A DNA stretch of 64,000 nt from Ignelater luminosus (taxonomy: Eukaryota > Arthropoda > Insecta > Coleoptera > Elateridae), in assembly GCA_011009095.1 (NCBI GenBank), contig VTPC01001678.1, forward strand, positions 1 through 64,000, written 5' to 3'. Of the stretch, positions 1-11,429 are shown in pieces. The position numbers were made by a program, and so were the translations under genes. The notes below the pieces were generated by a model, which made no database searches, was not told the origin of the DNA, and worked only from the letters and a program-made list of their open reading frames with translations. Position 1 is the first letter of the stretch; each line of letters starts with the position of its first letter.

Positions 1-1340
1 TTTTTCTCCACTATGAATTACAAGTAGCATGTGAACTTTTAAAATACATGTGCATTTATAATCACATATTTCACATTCATAGGGCTTGATTCTGCAACTA
101 CATTTCATTGCATATGCATTACATTTGAAAGATTCTTCTTCAGTTAACATTAGTTGTATTTAACAAACCTATTTCATATTTGTAATCGTACATCATGTTA
201 TATGCTCAAAAGGTATTCAAATTGGAGGAGAGTCTAAATATCAATTTGATACAGGGTTACTTGCTCATTCGTATTAGTTAGTATACATGTGTATGTAGAA
301 CAAAGAATAGCAGCTAAGCTGTAGTGATTGGTTGGCATTATCACATCAGATTGCTATTTAGGCACTATACTACGGTTCTATGCATAATTGTTTTCATCTT
401 CTTTAACCTATTTTGCTGCTACTAATCAAGTCAGAATTCTGAATATTACTTGATAATTTAGCTTTAGACCAATTAAGGTTGGGATATTGTAAAAGGAGAA
501 GTACCTATAAATAAGGAAAGCGAATTTTGCAACGGGAGATGCTGAACCCTTTTAACTAGCAGAAATACTATTCTAAATTTAAAACTGCAGTTGTAGAAAT
601 CTGTTTAACAGCATTCCTGTTAGATTCCTTAAAAGTTGTATTTAATACCATGAGAAGAATATTTCCATTTTTGCGATAACGCCGAAGCATACGAGAAGAG
701 CAGCAGGTAGAACTGAATTATAAGTGAACAAAAGAGGTTGTAAATTAAGAGATTTGTGAAGACCTATTAGAAATTCCTTTATGGCTTTATTCTAATATTT
801 CACTTGTGTTGGTTTCGTTTTTGTAACAGTCCTTGATTCGAAAGTTCAAATTATAATAATTTAGAATTTGTATTTTAAAAATTAGTTGGTTCTGTTTGAG
901 ATTTCTTGAAAAGCAGTGGGTCACAATTTTATTATTACTTTCTTTTCAATGAACTCAGATTAAAATTGGCCTGTTGTGTTAAATGAATTTCATATATTTA
1001 TATCTTGGTTATTTGTTTGTTACATTATTTATTGTTCGCTATTATTATATTGGTTAGGTCGTATGCTTTATCATGATGGTAAATCAGAATTCTAAAATGT
1101 GTATTTATTTATTTATCTTTGAATGAATTCTAAAAAAATCTATGTTTAATGATCCAATGTTTAGATTTTCTTGTTTATCTCATGTCAATAGGTAAGTCGG
1201 TGTAAGATTCAGCATTGCCTTGCTTTATGACTTGTCAGTCAGCATCAGCTTTTTTTTGTAAGGTCGCTTATTAAGGTAACTAATACGAGTATATGCCCAA
1301 AAGTAGATTCTGTCACTGAGACACATCATTATACATACAC
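1..1340. other. AT-rich flank, no gene recognised
   Basis: No open reading frame with family resemblance, no RNA gene and no clear repeat structure was seen on either strand. The stretch is AT-rich with long A and T runs. Confidence 0.5.
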
Positions 1341-1344
1341 TAGC

Positions 1345-1665
1345 GCATAGACCATAAACTGGAAAGATTGGCAGGTAACACATGCTTTACGACGTCAGAC
1401 ATAAAATCTAGTTATTTCCAGTTGCGAAGAGAAAAGGAAAGTCGTTCATACACTGCGTTTATAATTCCACATGGTCATTACCAATATAAAAGAGTTCCAT
1501 TTGGGTTAACCAATGCGCCAGCCGTATTCCAGAAGGCCATAGATGGAATCCTAGGGTGATTAAGACTTATATTTGCTATGGTATATTCATATGGTGTTCT
1601 AACAGTTTCCAAGGGCATAAACGAAGCCTTAGAACAACTTGAAAGTATGCCGAAGACCTTTAGAT
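1345..1665 (+). mobile_element. Fossil reverse-transcriptase piece, Ty3/gypsy-like LTR element
   Basis: The plus-strand translation carries a reverse-transcriptase signature of LTR retrotransposons: a TTSDIKSSYFQL block followed by VPFGLTNAPAVFQ. The resemblance weakens after about position 1560 but continues at low level to about 1665. No gag, integrase or terminal repeats were recognised nearby, so this is an old, broken fragment of a much larger element. The family call rests on the FGLTNAP-type motif, which is characteristic of the Ty3/gypsy group. Confidence 0.7.
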
Positions 1666-1879
1666 CAGCAAAAGCTTATTGCACGGACACTTTCTCGCTC
1701 TGCACTTTAAAAAGTTTTTAATGGTCAATTACTTAACTGACAAAAATTATTTTTTGGTGTTATACGGTACGGAACCGCTGCCGCATTACTTCGCAACACT
1801 CGTCCATTGTTATTTCTTGTGTCTTCTATTGATGTTACTCTATCTAATTAGGTTGTGGAGTTTTGCCTCATCCTTTCTT

Positions 1880-3270
1880 CTTTCTTGGTCTTAATTATGT
1901 TTCGTAATTGCGCTGTGATGTAGTCCCATTTGTTATTTGTTCTTTGGTTATATGTTCTATGATTCTTCTCTGGTTATCCCATCTTACATATTGGAACAGT
2001 GTGTGCTCTGCCGTATCTACTTGTGGGCAGTACCAGCACGTATCGTGCTCCATTCTTTTGAATTTTTTAAGTACGCCGCAAAGCATCCATTCCCCGTCAG
2101 TATTTGTGTGAGGAAATAATCCACCTCTCCATGTTTTCTTTCTTCCCATTCCCTGACGTTCGGTATTAGCTTTTTTGTCCACTCCGTTTTTCACGTTTGA
2201 CTTGTCCATCGAGTCTGCCGTGCATTTGCAGTGTTTTCTTTTATTGTTCTATTGATATCGGCTTCTCTCTTCTCGTATCTCCGTGTTTTTTCGTTTGCCA
2301 TGTACTTGTAGTGACTGTGTTCTACACGCTGAACAGATTTTTAATAGTATTCTACTTTAGCATCTCTGTATTTTTTTCCAACGCTCGTTGCTATAGCGGC
2401 GCCCCTTATAGTAATATGGAGTGTGCTACCGAGGCTAGTACTCTTCTGCTTCTTAGCGCAGCTCCGCTGTTTGACATTATTCTGTCTAATGCTATTGCCG
2501 CTTTTGCAGCTTTTTCTGTGGCTTTCTTAATGCGGCTCGTTATTGTCATCTTCCAACTGAACTGTATTCCAAGATATTTTATTGTTTCACTCGTTTGAAT
2601 GTGCATATGTTGTTCATTTTCTACATTCAGTAGTGTAACCTTTCTTCTACCATCCAAGAGAACTGCTTCTGTTTTCCTTGGTTGGAGCCGTAGTTCTCTT
2701 GTCTTTATCTAATCACGAATAAGCAGACTGGTATGACTAATTTTTGTTTCCAAATCTTTTTTTGTTCTTGCCCTTGCTACGATTGCCAGGTCGTCCTCAA
2801 AGGCAAGTAGGGTCACTCCTTACTGTACTCTAATTTTTAAGACCGCGTCATAGTATACGTTCCAGAGTAGCGAGCCTAGCACCGATCTCTGCGGTACTCC
2901 GCATGTTACATCTTTTTGCCGCTTCTCACTGATGTTCAGTTTTCTGTTGGTGAAATAACTACATATTATTTTAATGAGGTAAGGGCTTACTTTCCAACGC
3001 CTTGATTCCTCTACGATACCTCCATGTGATGCAGAGTTAAAAGCATTTTTTACATCTAGCGCTGCCTTGGCGCATGCATCTCTATATTTATAGTCGCCGT
3101 CATTCATTCGCTTCTTCCTCCTCTACTCTGGCTGCTATTAGTCTTTTTAGCAATTTTCTAAATTTATTTATCATGAATAATGGTCGGTAGGCTTTTTCTT
3201 TAACTTGGTTGTTGCCTTTTTCTATAAGTACAAGTGTACTGTCACGCTTGGCTTGCGCCTCGTGCTTCAA
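1880..3270 (-). mobile_element. LINE fragment, R1-like (RT to C-terminus)
   Basis: Reading the minus strand from 3270 down, several pieces in different frames match a non-LTR reverse transcriptase. An 'EKAYRPLFMINKFRKLLKRL' region (about 3150-3240) comes first. It is followed by a polymerase core with LDVKNAFNSASH and CGVPQRSVLGSLLWN (3107-2820). Next is a thumb segment with ETIKYLGIQF and a run ending SRRVLASVAHSILL (2657-2406). Last is a C-terminal zinc-knuckle-like block with CWYC and DTAEHTLF (2209-1895). This order and the VKNAFNSAS wording fit the R1 clade of insect LINEs. The catalytic YADD/FADD region was not seen intact. Frames shift between blocks and the 5' half (endonuclease) is missing, so it is a dead 5'-truncated copy. 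Confidence 0.7.
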
Positions 3271-3289
3271 ATTTCTTTTTTCTTTTTTC

Positions 3290-3912
3290 CTATTTAGTGA
3301 GTGTTTTCTCTTTACAAGTTGTTACGAATAATTCAATTATCCAGCTTTTCGTAGTCATGCCAATACTCAAGGATAGGGGTATTAAAATTAACTTTCCAAA
3401 ACTTTGGTCCTAAGCCCTGACTCTTGCGCCACATCTGTGGTGCAATATGCAGCGTCTGAACTGTTTATTGTTCAAACACCGAGCGCAAACGATTTCTAAA
3501 TATTTTGACAGAATAATACTTTTTACATATTGAGCCACAGTTGTAAGAAATTAAGGTAGTACGTGCTTTTGCGCAGTAGGTTATTTTTGTAGCTGCTTTA
3601 GATTTATATAATAGACGACTAGCTTGATATTAGGCGTGAAGACTTAAGTATTGTGGTATTTCAATTTAAAATTTAAATTTCCCAGGTTAGAAAAGAAAAA
3701 TAGGTACTTATTAAATGACAGAATGAAGAGGGAAATTTTAACTAAGTATGAATAAACTTTTGAATTTTTTTTAATGTAAATTAAATGTAAGCTTTTATCT
3801 AACTCATATTGCCACTAAGTACTGAATTTTTAAAATATAGTTGTGGGAGTAGTAAAGGGAGGTTGTGATATAAAGAAGCGAGAACAGCAAAAAAGGGTAC
3901 AGTACTCTCTTA
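3290..3912. other. Intergenic, nothing recognised
   Basis: AT-rich spacer between the R1-like LINE and the MITE at 3913. No coding or RNA signature seen. Confidence 0.4.
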
Positions 3913-4406
3913 TGCCCGGTTTCTGAAAGCAATTTATCTAACCGATAAAGTTATGCATTCCATAAATCGCCAAAAGGTGTTTCTGAAACGCTATGTTGTA
4001 TTTATGAGACCGATATCGGCTTCATAAGTTATCGGAGCAAGTCGGTGCGATAAGTTATGTAGCGCCGGCGCATTCTACATCGGTTGAGGTTTCGCGCGGC
4101 TTTTTTTCAATTACCTATCGCTAACAGCAGGTTATGTTTAAGATGAAAGTGCCGGTATAGAACAACAGTATTGTTGAAAAATGTGTAACAGTTTCAAATT
4201 ATTTCAGTTTTTTAAAGTATTTTTTGTTTTTCTAGTGTTGCAAGTGCAGTAGCCACCTATCGGTTTCTCTCGTAACTACTTAAGAAACCGATAGCTATAA
4301 AGTAGAGTACAATATTTTGAGCAACACTTAAGAATTTTATCGGTTCCATAAAGTTATGCATCCGATAACTATATGACACATAACATCACCTTTCATAAAC
4401 CGGGCA
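3913..4406. mobile_element. MITE with 17-bp terminal inverted repeats and TTA target duplication
   Basis: The left end reads TGCCCGGTTTCTGAAAG. The reverse complement of the right end reads TGCCCGGTTTATGAAAG, so 16 of 17 bases match. The element is flanked on both sides by TTA (3910-3912 and 4407-4409), a 3-bp target duplication as used by PIF/Harbinger transposons (TWA). Subterminal copies of 'ATAAAGTTATGCAT' occur near both ends in inverted-looking context. The 494-bp body has no coding sequence, so it is non-autonomous. The superfamily is inferred only from the target size. Confidence 0.75.
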
Positions 4407-4446
4407 TTAGTCCCTTTGTCTCTGTTTTACATATCATAAGAAAGTG

Positions 4447-4574
4447 AAAAAGCACAAACCATTTGCACATCTTTGATTATGTATAACTTCTGGATGTAGC
4501 ATACTTGAGGACGAAAAAAGAGATGGAAATACAAATACGTAATCAAAGATATGCATATGGGTTTAGTGTTTTTT
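4447..4574. repeat. Foldback repeat, arms of about 33 bp
   Basis: The left arm (4447-4479) contains CACATCTTTGATTA. The right arm (about 4540-4574) contains its near-perfect inverse TAATCAAAGATATG, and similarity extends through the CACAAACCAT / ATGGGTTTAGTG portions. The arms enclose about 60 bp. The structure is that of a tiny foldback element or MITE remnant; no flanking duplication was identified. Confidence 0.5.
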
Positions 4575-4579
4575 TATTT

Positions 4580-5585
4580 CCTTATAATATTAAAAAAATA
4601 TATAATTATCAGTGTACAAACTATATTTATAATTAGAAAAAGATTTCTTGGAAGAAAGTTAAAATTATTGTATAATAGAACCTATCTATCGCATACCTAG
4701 TCGGTACCGGCCAGACAAAGAAGATGAGGTATATGGGACTGTGTTATTTGTATCTATTGAGTTATTTCACACTACTACTGCCGTTATGTTAAATTTAGCA
4801 TGCTTAGCTTCACTATCTGTGTTGGTTTTGGTCTGTTCTTTACTATTATGAACGAAAACTATAATAATCTGTTTTCTAAACAAACGATATACACTTCTTT
4901 TTTTCCGTTTAAAAAGAACCTATGACCAGATTTTACGGGAAGTAATCAGTGGATTTACCCCATATATAATCACTTTGTACGAAGTTTTAGTTATTTCAAA
5001 GTATAATTTATTTGCCACAAAATTTATGACAAAAAAGGTGGTAATCCACAGCGACCTCTTGTAGGTGAAAGCCAGACCAACATTGTCTACCGTCAGCATG
5101 CTTTCAACACCCAAAACAAATTACCTGTCTGTATTTTTCACCGCCATTTCTGAATCTATTAGTTTCTGTCGTATTTTTTTATTCGCACAATACACCTAGA
5201 TTAGCTTATTATTGGGCGTGGTATTTTCAGAACTCGTAAAGCGTGGTGTTTAATTTATACATAGATACTTTATATTGCTATGACAACCCGTATATGGTCT
5301 AAATTAACTAATTTTCAGTCAATTTATCACTGATTCAAACTACTGATTTTTTAATTAGGTTTTTCGAAAAATCTGTGACTTCTCACATTTTAAAATGGCC
5401 TATGCATAATTCTCAAAGTCTCTTCTTTATTTCAAGGTATATTTGATAGTCAGGGATCAATTATTTTTTGAGATATGTTCGAATAAAGTAGGGGTACTTC
5501 CTTATGGCGTTTTTATATAGGAATATCCCAACTTTAAGCTTCTCAACGGTATACAAGTAATAAATTATCAATGAATTGTGAAAAA
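4580..5585. other. Intergenic, nothing recognised
   Basis: AT-rich spacer. Short ORFs on either strand show no family resemblance. Confidence 0.4.
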
Positions 5586-5589
5586 CAAA

Positions 5590-5770
5590 AATTTAATAAT
5601 ATTCAATTCTTAAGCAGTAAAGATAGATGTATTGTTAAACAACCATAAAATTAAAACAACCAGTGAATGTAAAACATTAGGAGTGAAATTTGATAGTAAA
5701 CTAGATTGGGAAAATCACATAAACTTTATTAAATAAAAATTAAGTAAAGCCACTATTGACTTATATATTA
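5590..5770 (+). mobile_element. LINE fragment, RT thumb region
   Basis: The plus strand encodes TLGVKFDSKLDWENHINFIK followed by KLSKATIDLY. This is the conserved 'LGV-D-L-W--HI----K' segment just after the catalytic domain of jockey/CR1-type LINE reverse transcriptases. Only this piece survives. A short run of ATCA units at about 5848-5865 downstream could be the remains of a LINE 3' tail. Confidence 0.6.
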
Positions 5771-6156
5771 AATAATTAAAAATTGTTAAAATATATATTA
5801 GCATAAGTTAATAAGTATATTTACATAGTTTACAAAAGAATGAATAAATCAATCAATCAACACCAATAAATTACATTCGATCTATTTCTTTTTTTAAATA
5901 AAAGGTCTTTCGATTAATGCATAACAAAGGTAAAAATAAATTACAATACGATACAAAATTTCCCATTTTAGTAGCAACTCAAATATTACAAACTTTATAA
6001 AGCTTAATTTGCAGAGCAACGTAATTTTAAATTAGAAACGAACATTCCGTGAGAGTTCTTTCCGAGCAAGTTAAAATAATTTAAACGAAATTACTAATTA
6101 CAATCTGTAAGCTAGTTAAACTCTCACTACCAACTATCTCAAATCCTATCTGTCCC

Positions 6157-7881
6157 TTACTTTGATGTATTCTTTAGACTTGCAATATGTATAGGTTTGC
6201 TGTGTATTACTCTTCCTCCTTTTCTGACTCTGTGATCACCTGATGATGTTGTATCTTCTGAAAAAGTTACTACTTTCTTTTCTTTCGTTTTACTAGCAGC
6301 TTCTTCTGTGTTGAGGTTTGGTTGTAGATTTTGAGCATTCTCATTATCCTCTGCGGAAGGATTAATTACCTTTTTTTGCTAAAAGAAAATGATGATTAAG
6401 ATTCCACATTTTAAGGTTCCTTTTACCTACTTCTGACATATTACATTTATAGCTTCCCAAACTACATTTGCTATCCTTATTTTGCTTTAATTTCTGAATA
6501 GCTTCATGATGTTCTAAATACTTCTTTTTTAACTGTTCCGTTTTATCTTTCCATTCTTGTAGTTTTAAATAACTTTCTTTTAGCTGTAACAGTCTTATCT
6601 TTTGCATTCTAAATTCCATACCAATTTCTTCCTTTAATCTTTCTTCATTTTTTCTGTAAACATATGGTAGATTTATCTGTATTATAGGTAATTTTACACT
6701 AAAATATTATAAGAATTCAACTCACTTTTTTTCTTCGATCAGATTATTGAGAAATTCCACAATATTCTTTGGTAATCCTATACCACTTAATTGTTGGATT
6801 TCAGCTATGATGTTTTTGTATTGTTCTGACAAATTCTTTAATGCGGCAATTCTACTGCTGCAAAAATAAATCGAATATGTTTGAATTTAGTAGGCAATTT
6901 TAAATCTTTACTTACTTATATGTTTGGATTAATATCTTTTGATCTGATTTATATTCAGTCTGATCAATCTTTACAATATTTCTTAATTCATCATTATCAA
7001 GTCGAAGAGCGTAGATTTGTTTTTGTTTATTAGTTATTTCTAATTTAATTTTATCACATTTTTGTGTTAAGTCCAATAATGTTTCTTGTAATTTCAATCT
7101 CCTTAAAAGATAATTACATATGTATATTCACTGGAAAGTAAAAAAAGTATTAATCATTATAAACTTACTTGTTATTTACTTCTGCAAATAAGGAGTCTTT
7201 ACCATCACTATAGCTTTGATGCTTTCCCTTTAGGGTATCCAGTTCATGTTTTAACGAAAACATTTCTTCTTCCACTGTACTTATTAAATCGCATGCCTCG
7301 GTCAGGCTCTGCTTCTTACAACTAATGTTTTCATTAAATTGGTCCAGTTCTACCTGTGAATTCTGCAACATAAATAAATACGTTATTATAAGAATATCTA
7401 AAGAATCTTTCGTCAATAATACCTTTAGAAGTTCATGCAACTGTAGATTCTGTTTTTGTAATTGTTCCCAATACAGCTGTTTTTCTAACAATTTATCACC
7501 TAAGGTTTCAATGTCTTTTTCTAACAATAAATTTTCATTGAAAATCTCTTTATTATCTATATCAGAATTATTGCTCTGGTTACTTTCCTCCGAAAATAAT
7601 TGTAATTTGTATTGTAATACATTAATTTCCTTATCTTGCTTGAGTAGCTCTAAATCAGACTGTTTCATTAAATTCAAATATTCTTCTTCTAACTGTTTGA
7701 TTGTTTTACTTAATTTATTCCCTTCACAACATTCATTTGATTCTAAAACCTCTATTTCATGTAGATAATGACGTTCCTGTTCTTTAACTGCAGTAATCTG
7801 GTTTTTTAGATCACATATTTCGTTGTCCTTTAATTCGATTTCATTTTGTATACTAGTAACTTCTGTTTCAAGCTCTTGCAT
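6157..7881 (-). CDS. Coiled-coil protein, six coding exons, about 470 aa
   Basis: Assembled minus-strand exons are 7881-7423, 7362-7169, 7101-6916, 6854-6726, 6653-6431 and 6378-6157 (stop). Every junction is GT-AG, phases match throughout, and the total is 471 codons including the stop. Residues 1 to about 390 are almost continuous heptad-type sequence rich in E, K, Q, L and N (for example LENEI/LKNQI-like runs), indicating a long coiled coil. The last about 75 residues are polar and basic (KKVVTFSEDTTSSG, then VRKGGRVIHSKPIHI) and look disordered. The start ATG has A at -3. An upstream non-coding exon ending at about 7978 (CGCAG before GTGAGA) probably joins at 7902. The first coding intron is only 60 nt, in frame and stop-free, and the fourth acceptor is a CAGCAG tandem. 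I do not recognise the family. Structural, centrosomal, kinetochore or ciliary roles are all possible, but no function is claimed. Confidence 0.8.
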
Positions 7882-8184
7882 TTTAAAGAAATTTAGAGCT
7901 GCCTTAAAGACAATTAGATATAATTTTAGAGCATTATAGGTATTTTCAGTAAATATAAATAATCAGAAATGCTCTCACCTGCGTGTATATTTGTAAAAGA
8001 TGTTATATTATTTTAAATTTTCATAAAGTTTAAAGTCTCTTTCTTTTCTGGAGTGTTATCAATTAAATTCTATCACTATGCACACCTGCCGGCTGGCCTG
8101 ATAGATATACCTGTATTTATCCGAATGTTAATATTTGAGAAAATGTTTTCCGATATAATTTTATGTTAGTTATAATAGTTATAA

Positions 8185-9206
8185 ACAGGGTTGGGTAAAA
8201 TACACTTTCTACTGTAATTGAAATACAAAATACAAAATACTTCAATTTAATGTATTTGAAATACAAAATCGAAAATACATTGAAATGCAAAGTACAAAAT
8301 AGTATTTCAAATACCATTAAAAATACAAAATACATTTTATTCAGTGAAAGTGGCGAAATTAAAATACTGATAGTTAGAATTTTGTATTCACTTCCAAGCT
8401 CGTTTCTAAAAATTTGAAAGTTAACTGTCAGAATTCTTTCATTATCTTCATAAGCTGACTATATTATGTTACTATTTTCATAAGCTGGCCATATATGTTA
8501 CATTAATTTATTCAAATATCTATTTCCTTTTAAAAACACCAGTTTTTCGAACATCGAATCAGATAAATTTCCTCTAGATGATGAATGTATAATTCTATAT
8601 AGTCAGTGATCTGTTCTTCTCATTGAGGAAAGTCATGACTTCTAATTCAGCTTAAGATAGTTGTTTATTCTGTGATGTTGGAGAAAAAAAATATAGAAAT
8701 CTTCATCATTGTCACTACTTCCATTCTGATTATCATTTAGTCCTCCTAACAGCTGTTCCACAGCATTTAGACATAAATTTTGTAGCCGTTTTCGTTCTGG
8801 CTCAAGATGTTCTGGTAGCCCATCTTAAAAGCAGGGTGGAAACATGCTGCTAGAATTGCAACGTTAATTTCTGGTGACAATTGCAAAAAATTCTTGAATC
8901 TTTTTTCCAGTGGATCTATTAAGCTAGTTATAATCAAATTTCCATAGCGAAGATTTTTTGCTTGCAGAGCTTGCATCCTGCTTTTAAGTGAAAACAATGT
9001 TGGTAATAATCGACCATATTAGCAATTAGTTTCTGTCTGTAAACAGTCTAATGCAGTTGCAAGGAGTTTTTCTTAAATTTGATAAAATGTATTTTAAATA
9101 ATTGAAAATACAAAAATGTAAGTTAAAATGTATTTGAAATACAAAATACAATTGTATTTCAAATACTGTCTTTCAATTACAAGTAGTTCAAATACTGCCA
9201 AACACG
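8185..9206 (-). mobile_element. hAT transposon remnant
   Basis: The left end starts CAGGGTTGGGTAAAATAC, and the right end reads inversely CGTGTTTGGCAGTATTTG. These are diverged versions of the CAG-GTTGG--AGTATT ends known from hAT elements. Many short repeats of GAAATACAAAATAC and its complement fill both subterminal zones (8218-8335 and 9095-9180), typical of hAT transposase-binding regions. Internally, 8997-8767 on the minus strand encodes DPLEKRFKNFLQLSPEINVA and ILAACFHPAFK. This matches the region before the C-terminal dimerisation domain of hAT transposases ('HPRFK'). The rest of the transposase is lost. No clean 8-bp target duplication is visible. Confidence 0.7.
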
Positions 9207-9319
9207 AATAATATGCAATTATTAAGTATTTAATATGTAATTGCAATAATTTTGTTTGTACGCTTTGTAATCTTACTTCGATCTAATGGAAATTAGACTC
9301 CGATTGTAAGAAATTTATA

Positions 9320-10990
9320 AAATGTATTTCCCGCCGTATCCGATACACCCCTCACGAAATATTTCCGTTGAGGGTTGTATTACATTATTAATAGTATTAA
9401 TAAAATACAAGGGTAAGCCATGCTTTAGTCCCCACCGCACCGAAGCCTTCCCACCATGCATAAAATTGTTAGCATGGGTCAAGTCAAAGTCAAATCATGA
9501 TTATTCCTGCTGCTGCGGAGCAGCAGCAGAGGCCACTGTAGGCATTACGCCTTTTCGGCCTGATGAATGGGGGAGTAGTTTGGGTGTGAACGCTGCTGCG
9601 GCAAAGGCGCGCCAGTCTGTCCGGAAACCCCTCGATCAAACAACAACTCGTGTCCGGCCCGGCCAGGGAGGAAGTGTGGAGGCGCAGCGGGTCGGCCCGC
9701 CGTCCGGTCCCCAGCTCCCAACTGGCATCACCGTCCCCGGTGGCGTAAGGGCATCCCCGAGGAGCGCGCCCCTCGTTCTATGAGGCACCGCAACCCACCA
9801 CGTGCGGAAGCGCCCGTCCACTCGGCTTCGTCATGTAGCCTGTCGCCTAGGTCCTGTTGATACCTGGAGCATCGGGTGAGTGGGTTTACCTGAGGGCCAA
9901 GGGGATGTCCTCTAGGAGGTCTAGGAGGTCGTCGGGGAGCTCCGGGGCTTGGGCAAGGAGGATGGCGGGGGGGTGTTTGAGTTTCCTCTTTGGCTTTCTA
10001 GGCATGACCAAGGAGTTAGCATGGGGCAAACGGCGCGGGTATATAAGCAAGTACCCGAGTGCCCCCCTCCCACAACACCTTTTCTGTCAAGGCTTGAGAG
10101 ACAAGTAGCGTCTAAAGCCGCTGCACCGATGGTGCAGCACCCCGCGATGACATGCCGTTTAGGCAGTTGAATGCAGCTCTCCGAACCGTCTACTTCTGCA
10201 ACTTCTCTGTCCAGTGAGCGCCGAAAACTATAATGAGTATACCGGGGTTAGTATATGACCGCTTTGGTGCCCTATTCCTACCGTCCGCTATACCTCTCTC
10301 TCTTCTACCTCACCCCGAGTCCATATCACACCGAAGCTGGGAGTGTGACCAACGGCGAGGCTGGCGTAGGAGCCGTCTTCACTGGCACCACCGACTTCCC
10401 CTTCTCACCGGAGCTGGGTCTGCGACCAACGGCGAGGCTGCGCGTAGGAGCCGTCTTTGGTCCAGCCCAAGCGCGTTGTTCAGTGACGGCGAGGCTGCGA
10501 GTAGGAGCCGTCTTCGCTGACAACTCCGTATTCCCGCTGGGCATCGGACCCGAAACCGAACCCGTACGCCCTGTGCCCAATAGTACCGCTGCTGCATGGC
10601 TTGGTAGAGTAGGCCTAGATTTAGACCCGCTTGTATATACATTGTATTTTTGGTGTGTGAATAGATATTGCTTGGGGTTACATTGTGTTTTATTTTATTG
10701 ATACCTATAGCAGTCTTCTTTCAGCCGTCGACCCCTGGAGGCACCGTTTTCCACGGTAGCTACCTGCAAGCGTTCGTCCGACCGCATCAAGGACGAGGTG
10801 GAGGAGTAAACCCCCTCAACAAATCTGGCACCCGAGCACCGACCGCTCGAGCACTAGTAAGACAGCGCGTCGCACATTCTGGTGCTCGAGTAGGGACGTC
10901 GCCGTCAGTGACGTCCATCTACCGACCGACCGAAGGAAAAAGTGTCGTATCTTTAATGGTTGCCTTTTAAATTGTGTGAATAAAAATAAA
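9320..10990. other. GC-rich island with a TATA promoter-like site, probably a mobile-element remnant
   Basis: About 1.6 kb of markedly GC-richer DNA sits inside AT-rich surroundings. It contains a TATATAAG box at 10040-10047, an internal triple repeat (10336-10515) and an AATAAA-type signal near 10978. Long ORFs on both strands are expected by chance from the base composition, and none resembles a known protein. The order of TATA box, transcribed-looking GC-rich leader and polyadenylation signal would fit a solo long terminal repeat or the 5' region of a retroelement. I could not define its ends or family, so this remains a guess. If it is LTR-derived it is a solitary fossil with no recognised coding parts. 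Confidence 0.35.
10336..10515 (+). repeat. Three spaced copies of a GC-rich motif
   Basis: GGCGAGGCTG followed by GTAGGAGCCGTCTT occurs at 10354, 10431 and 10488. Copies one and two also share the upstream GCTGGG...GACCAAC. Spacing is 77 and 57 bp, so this is an irregular internal tandem repeat of the GC-rich island rather than a satellite. Confidence 0.75.
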
Positions 10991-11104
10991 AGCGTTTAAA
11001 AATTGAAACTTTTTGACAACCAATTGATAACTATAAGAAAGACAGCATTGCCAAATTACTTTCTAAGCTCTATGACAAATATTTGTGGACGTGTAACAAG
11101 ATCA

Positions 11105-11425
11105 AAGAACCGGAACCAACAAGGCTCCGGTATCGTGTGGTTGCCTGCAGAGTAAACAACTCACCTAACCTACAGGTATATTCGGAGATAAACAGTGATC
11201 TAACAACTATAATAATGCTGTCATTCATGTAATTTAGCTAGTGCATTGATATTATTTAGTTATCAAAGCCTAATGGAAACTTCCAAGTTAAAACCATCAC
11301 AAGAGTTCAATCAGTCTGTAAAAGTGAACTGTTTTGTTTATTCTCCAGGCAGTCATATTTGATACATTTGATTGGTTGATATAATTTGATGACGCGTGTT
11401 ACCCGAGACCTGTACGAAAGCATAA
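11105..11425 (+). repeat. Dispersed repeat, copy 1 (inverse copy at 25575-25845)
   Basis: Two blocks match the reverse complement of 25575-25845. One contains GTAAACAACT followed by ACCTAACCTA (about 11150-11175). The other runs from AAAGCCTA-TGGAAAC (about 11266) through TTTATTC-CCAGGCA and GATTGG-TGAT-TAATTTGATGA to CGTGTT-CCCGA (about 11410). It lies directly upstream of the piggyBac coding remnant, so it may be the non-coding end of that element or an independent MITE. Confidence 0.65.
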
Positions 11426-11429
11426 TGCG

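Noticed and set aside
7325-7768. 147-codon Cys/Ser-rich plus-strand ORF
   Set aside because: Antisense shadow of the coiled-coil exons, which have matching splice sites and phases.
8220-9180. CRISPR-like array of short repeats (GAAATACAAAATAC)
   Set aside because: Repeats are irregular, in both orientations and without uniform spacers; they are subterminal repeats of a hAT element in a eukaryote.
9322-10970. Several 60-150 codon ORFs in the GC-rich island
   Set aside because: Overlapping ORFs on both strands follow from high GC (few stops); none shows family resemblance.
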